64,000 bases of DNA from Lineus longissimus. Lineage: Eukaryota; Nemertea; Pilidiophora; Heteronemertea; Lineidae. The position numbers and the translations under genes are program-made. Below the pieces are notes generated by a model that was given only the letters and a program-made list of their open reading frames with translations, was not told where the DNA came from and searched no databases. Position 1 is the first letter of the stretch. Each line of letters starts with the position of its first letter. Location: assembly GCF_910592395.1 (NCBI RefSeq), contig NC_088317.1, forward strand, positions 7,814,001 to 7,878,000. Reading direction: 5' to 3'. Shown here one piece after another: positions 62,290 to 64,000 of this stretch.

Positions 62290-64000
62290 ATGCCGGGCGA
62301 TGAAGATGGCGCTGGAAGCGCTAGAACTGAAGGTGCTGGGACGGAAAACCCAAATGCCAGCAGTAATTAGGATACTGGTGGTGAGAACGCTGCTGACGGA
62401 ATAAATACAAGAAAGGCTGCAGAAAAACAGGCTCGAGACAGAGAGGTGAAGACACTTATCCGTAGACGATCATCATTGTCAGGACAGGTCACTGCCAAGA
62501 AGAACTGCCTACTGAAGCTGATGGAAACTGGCGACTCCGAGAAAGTGGAAGGCGTATTCAGGCAATATGAACAAGCCGTAGAAAAGTTAAGAGCGTGCCA
62601 TGATGAAGTTCAAGGAATGTTGCAGCCCACGGAACGACCGAAAGATCAGGCGTACTTCGACACTAAGATTGATCAAGTGGGATGTGAGGTGATTGGCTGG
62701 ATTGAGTCAATGACCGAGTATGAACAAGAAGAAGAAGAAGATGATCTGTACACACCAATGACGAGAGGCCTTGGCGCCAGAAGAAGCTTTACACCCAGGA
62801 TAGGGTCGTCTCCTAGAATGAGTGAAGCGGCGAACACCAGCCAGATATCCCAAGCGACAGAGAGAGCATTGTCAACGATTGCAGACACCCAGCGTGATCT
62901 AACAAAGCAGATGAGGATGCCAAGAGCTGAACCTGAGATCTTTAGTGGGGATGAAACCAATTTTAGAGAATTTCTAGTTGACTTCGAAGAGTACATTATC
63001 AAGTGGGCAGATACCAACAGGGAACGACTGACGCAGCTCAGGGCATTCACATCTGGTACACCCCATGAGCTCGTACGAGGATGCATTCATTTAACTCCGC
63101 ACCAGGGATATGCTGAAGCAATGAAACTTCTTGAGACAAGATATGGCGCTCCGTATGATGCCAGCAGAGCATACCTGAGAAAGATCCGAGCATGGCAGAA
63201 GTTAACGATGAAGTCACCAGAGGAATTTGACAGATTCGCTATTTTGCTGAGGGATAGCTTCAATGCATTGACTGGACTTGGACGCTTGACAGAGTTGGAA
63301 CACCCATCCATGATGGCAGAAATCGTTGAGAAGCTAACAAACCGCATGAAGTACAAATGGATCAAGGAAGACACTGATGTTTTTGGGAAGACATGAAACC
63401 TTGCCACCTACCAGAACTTGGTGAAGTTCGTTGAAACACAGGCCAAGGTGTTGATGAATCCGAGGTATGGATCACGACAACCCACTGATGACGACCACAA
63501 GCCCTCCCACACTGAGAGGAAGCAGGATAAGTCAGGAAAGCAGTCATCATGTCCCAGAGCAGTTTTTAGTTAACAAGTCTGGGGAGACAGAAGCAGACCC
63601 TAATAGCTATCCATACTGCCAGCGAGGAGGACACAATGTCACAGATTGTAAGAAGTTAAAGAAGTTGTCCAGAGCTGAGAGGAATGATTTCTTGAAGAAA
63701 ACAGGTCCCTGTTTTAGATGTCTAGACCGTGGTCATCTCGCCAGCGAACATAAAGATGCTAGTAAGCCGACTGGCAACCGATCCAGTGACAATCAAGGTG
63801 GTCAACAGTCCGAGACCAAACCAAAAGGGAAATCAGCTGACAGTGACACCCTGAAGACTGTGAAAGCAGAAGAAGTTAAGTGGCGTAGGATTGGAACCGA
63901 AGAAATGATAGCCATGGCAGTTTTGCCTGTCAAGCTCAGAAGCTTGGACAACAGAGTTGAAGTTACAACAAACGTTTTCCTCGACAATGGTACTGGAGCA
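62290..64000 (+). pseudogene. BEL/Pao Gag and start of protease, decayed (runs off right edge)
   Basis: ATG 62290 opens an acidic Gly/Ala/Glu start, broken by TAG after about 26 codons. The frame continues through a coiled region to the BEL/Pao Gag core (EPEIFSGDETNFREFLVDFEE, ...LLETRYGAPYDASRAYL), then TGA at 63394-63396. A frameshift near 63550 gives two zinc knuckles, CQRGGHNVTDC (its first Cys replaced) and CFRCLDRGHLASEH (last Cys replaced by His). The pre-protease block MAVLPVKLRS and FLDNGTGA, the aspartic protease active-site region, end the window. RT and integrase would lie outside. Confidence 0.75.

Overview
The window is eukaryotic: it has long GT-AG introns, many decayed transposons and low gene density. 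The most likely host is a marine invertebrate deuterostome (echinoderm, hemichordate or cephalochordate). This rests on an LTR element with the Gmr1-type domain order, known mainly from deuterostomes, together with Penelope, CR1/L2-like, BEL/Pao, piggyBac, hAT, pogo and Harbinger relics. The species cannot be fixed from sequence alone.

The host-gene backbone is a plus-strand NAD(P)-dependent reductase of the dihydroflavonol-4-reductase-like (extended SDR) family. Three internal exons (15775-15976, 36898-37076, 58613-58750) join in frame across two introns of about 21 kb each. Most other features from 16 kb to 58.6 kb lie inside these introns. The left edge holds a second gene on the minus strand, six phase-compatible exons (2719 down past base 1) encoding a coiled-coil-like basic/acidic protein of unknown function. 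A small Cys-rich first exon starts about 100 bp away in the opposite direction. A single-exon P2X7-cytoplasmic-domain-like gene lies at 7006-7479 (minus).

Region by region: 0-3 kb, six-exon gene and its divergent partner. 3.1-5.8 kb, a complete pogo/Tigger-like transposon with ~190-bp terminal inverted repeats, TA target duplication, a four-exon transposase and one nonsense codon. 7-8 kb, P2RX7_C-like gene and a 437-bp MITE. 9-10.2 kb, a tandem array. 11.8-13.9 kb, a Penelope-like element with inverted terminal arms. 14 kb, a mariner-like foldback. 16.7-17.5 kb, a truncated LINE. 18.2-19.5 kb, a MITE with a nested insertion. 23.3-24.8 kb, a Harbinger relic and a foldback with a palindromic minisatellite. 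26.35-33.28 kb, a piggyBac element split by a 4.3-kb hAT element. 33.3-36.4 kb, a 300-bp tandem repeat interrupted by a CAGTG-rich element. 37.1-38.1 kb, two abutting MITEs. 38.3-40.3 kb, a GIY-YIG relic, inverted minisatellite arms and a THAP-like ORF. 40.3-45.9 kb, a young LTR element (667-bp LTRs, five differences) whose long ORF lacks reverse transcriptase. 46.1-47.1 kb, a second decayed pogo transposase. 47.8-48.96 kb, a second truncated LINE. 56.9-58.1 kb, another 300-bp array. 61.1-61.5 kb, the intact MITE related to the one at 18.2 kb. 62.3-64 kb, the gag/protease start of a decayed BEL/Pao element that leaves the window.

Almost every transposase ORF carries a few stops or frameshifts while its termini and target duplications remain readable, so element boundaries and nesting order are better supported than coding function. 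Some of these breaks could be assembly errors.
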